A DNA stretch of 64,000 nucleotides, taken from assembly GCF_009755815.1 (NCBI RefSeq), contig NZ_WRPK01000002.1, positions 372,001 through 436,000 on the forward strand, in the 5' to 3' direction. The translations under genes were made by a program, and so were the position numbers. Below, piece by piece: positions 63,232-64,000 of the stretch. Source of the DNA: Flavisphingomonas formosensis. GTDB taxonomy: Bacteria; Pseudomonadota; Alphaproteobacteria; Sphingomonadales; Sphingomonadaceae. How positions within the stretch are numbered: position 1 is the stretch's first letter; each line of letters starts with the position of its first letter. The notes under the pieces were generated by a model. The model saw only the letters and a list, made by a program, of their open reading frames with translations, was not told the origin of the DNA and did no database searches.

Positions 63232-63723
63232 TCAGGCGGCGAGCAGGCGGTTCTCTAACGCGAGCAGATGGGCCTTGGCCGCCAGACCGCCGGCAAAGCC
63301 GGTGAGCTTACCGGTCGATCCAATCACGCGATGGCAAGGCGCGATGATCGAGATCGGGTTGCGGCCATTCGCCGCCCCCACCGCCCGCGACGCGGTGGGA
63401 TGGCCGATCTGATGCGCGATCTCGCCATAGCTGCGCGTCTCGCCGAACGGGATGGTAAGCAGCGCCGCCCACACCCGCTTCTGGAAAGCGGTGCCCCGGA
63501 AATCCAACGGCACGTCGAACGTCGAACGTTCGCGGGCGAAATAGCTCCGCAACTGCCGCTGCGCCTCGATCAGCACGGGGTGACCGTCATCCTCGCTCAT
63601 CGCCCCTAGTTGCACGCGCCTCGGATCGTCATTCTCCCAGAGGACGGCAACCAACCCCTTCTCGCCGGCGACGAGCTTCAGCCGGCCGACCGGCGAATCC
63701 ATATGGGTGAAGCTGCAGGTCAT
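63232..63723 (-). CDS. ogt: Methylated-DNA-protein-cysteine methyltransferase
   Basis: This suicide enzyme removes alkyl groups from O6-alkylguanine in DNA. The 163-aa protein has AFQKRVWAALLTIPFGETRSYGEIAHQIGHPTASRAVGAANGRNPISIIAPCHRVIGSTGKLTGFAGGL, with the acceptor Cys130 in PCHRV and the Arg finger in the RAVGAANGRNP helix. The N-terminal domain is short and no AdaA domain is present, so it is the Ogt type. AAGGAG before the ATG at 63723 is a strong site. It lies 13 bases before the PEP mutase-family gene and is likely co-transcribed. Confidence 0.94.
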   Translation of the reverse strand: MTCSFTHMDSPVGRLKLVAGEKGLVAVLWENDDPRRVQLGAMSEDDGHPVLIEAQRQLRSYFARERSTFDVPLDFRGTAFQKRVWAALLTIPFGETRSYGEIAHQIGHPTASRAVGAANGRNPISIIAPCHRVIGSTGKLTGFAGGLAAKAHLLALENRLLAA

Positions 63724-63845
63724 GCTTCGTCTCCTTCCGTTCCGGGAAGACCGTCGATCTTCCTCATAGCCGGACAGATAGCCTCGTCCCCGCCCCGATA
63801 CGTCCCGAGCCTTGCTTTCAAACTTCTTCATCCTCCTCCGAGGCC

Positions 63846-64000
63846 TCAATAGGCCGCTTCGGCATCGATGATGGCCGGCGGCCGCTGGCGCGCGGCGATC
63901 ACGCAGCCGGCGATGATCATCGCAGCGCCGAGCAGGGTCAGCCGTGCCACATGCTCGCCGAACAATAGCCAGCCGAACAGCGCCGCCCACACGAAGGACG
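63846..64000 (-). CDS. EamA/DMT-family transporter, C-terminal fragment
   Basis: The reverse strand is open from the window edge to a TGA at 63846-63848. The 50 visible residues read SFVWAALFGWLLFGEHVARL then TLLGAAMIIAGCVIAARQRP, the last two membrane segments of an EamA drug/metabolite transporter, including the family's conserved FGE in the penultimate helix. A short polar tail (IIDAEAAY) follows. The 5' part lies outside the window. ogt is 123 bases downstream on the same strand. Confidence 0.8.
   Translation of the reverse strand, partial: SFVWAALFGWLLFGEHVARLTLLGAAMIIAGCVIAARQRPPAIIDAEAAY

Overview
The window is a high-GC alphaproteobacterial chromosome segment, most likely from Sphingomonas or a close relative (Sphingomonadales). 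The basis is protein-level resemblance to that group, the GC-rich third codon positions, the lptF-lptG, ftsE-ftsX-YdcF-plsC and hisC-tyrA groupings, a divergent zinc-ribbon gene beside ftsE, a Coq4 homologue, an FzlA-like GST-fold protein and CTAG-type -10 elements. No rRNA, CRISPR array, insertion sequence, integrase or prophage was found. Most of the sequence is core chromosome.

Bases 1-13250 hold envelope and nitrogen genes: lptF (5' end outside the window), lptG, uppP, then gltD and gltB separated by two exported small proteins, followed by a VOC protein, fzlA and a CPA1 sodium/proton antiporter. Bases 13424-18124 hold a GNAT-like protein, a TetR regulator divergent from a coq4-like gene with a clear operator candidate between them, and a reverse-strand run of ubiG, an SGNH hydrolase and a cyclophilin. 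Bases 18197-28059 hold lysC, a nitronate monooxygenase-like gene, ptsP, a RodZ-like gene, cpoB, tilS and ftsH, closed by a 22-bp perfect hairpin. Bases 28302-33689 hold a TPR/TonB-C protein, a GFA-family protein, a GDT1/MneA-type manganese exporter with what reads as a yybP-ykoY manganese riboswitch and its promoter, and a large AsmA protein. Bases 33846-41207 hold rpmI-rplT, a decayed GIY-YIG gene, pheS-pheT, a small membrane protein, a GNAT acetyltransferase, hisC and tyrA. Bases 41242-47554 hold plsC, YdcF, ftsX and ftsE (reverse), a zinc-ribbon protein, a MATE exporter and a phosphofructokinase.

From tRNA-Leu(GAG) at 47667 to about 62.4 kb the gene density falls and the content looks accessory: a DUF2306 membrane protein, a gene-poor kilobase, a four-gene exporter operon (outer membrane factor, HlyD/YhiI adaptor, RbbA, YhhJ), a reverse-strand operon of erythromycin-esterase-like protein, alpha/beta hydrolase and phosphoribosyltransferase, an RTX-repeat protein and an ECF sigma factor. 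The right end returns to housekeeping-like genes: a PEP mutase/isocitrate lyase-family protein, an O6-alkylguanine-DNA alkyltransferase and the C-terminus of an EamA transporter.

Several palindromic repeat families occupy intergenic spaces (10.2, 15.4, 34.5-34.8, 46.3 and 62.3 kb). The most informative non-coding items are the manganese riboswitch unit at 30832-31051, the TGACAA-N6-TTGTCA operator at 14574 and the composite repeats at 15411 and 62241. I did not find a system that I can call new with confidence. The best candidates for follow-up are the RbbA-centred four-component exporter and the adjacent esterase/hydrolase/phosphoribosyltransferase operon.
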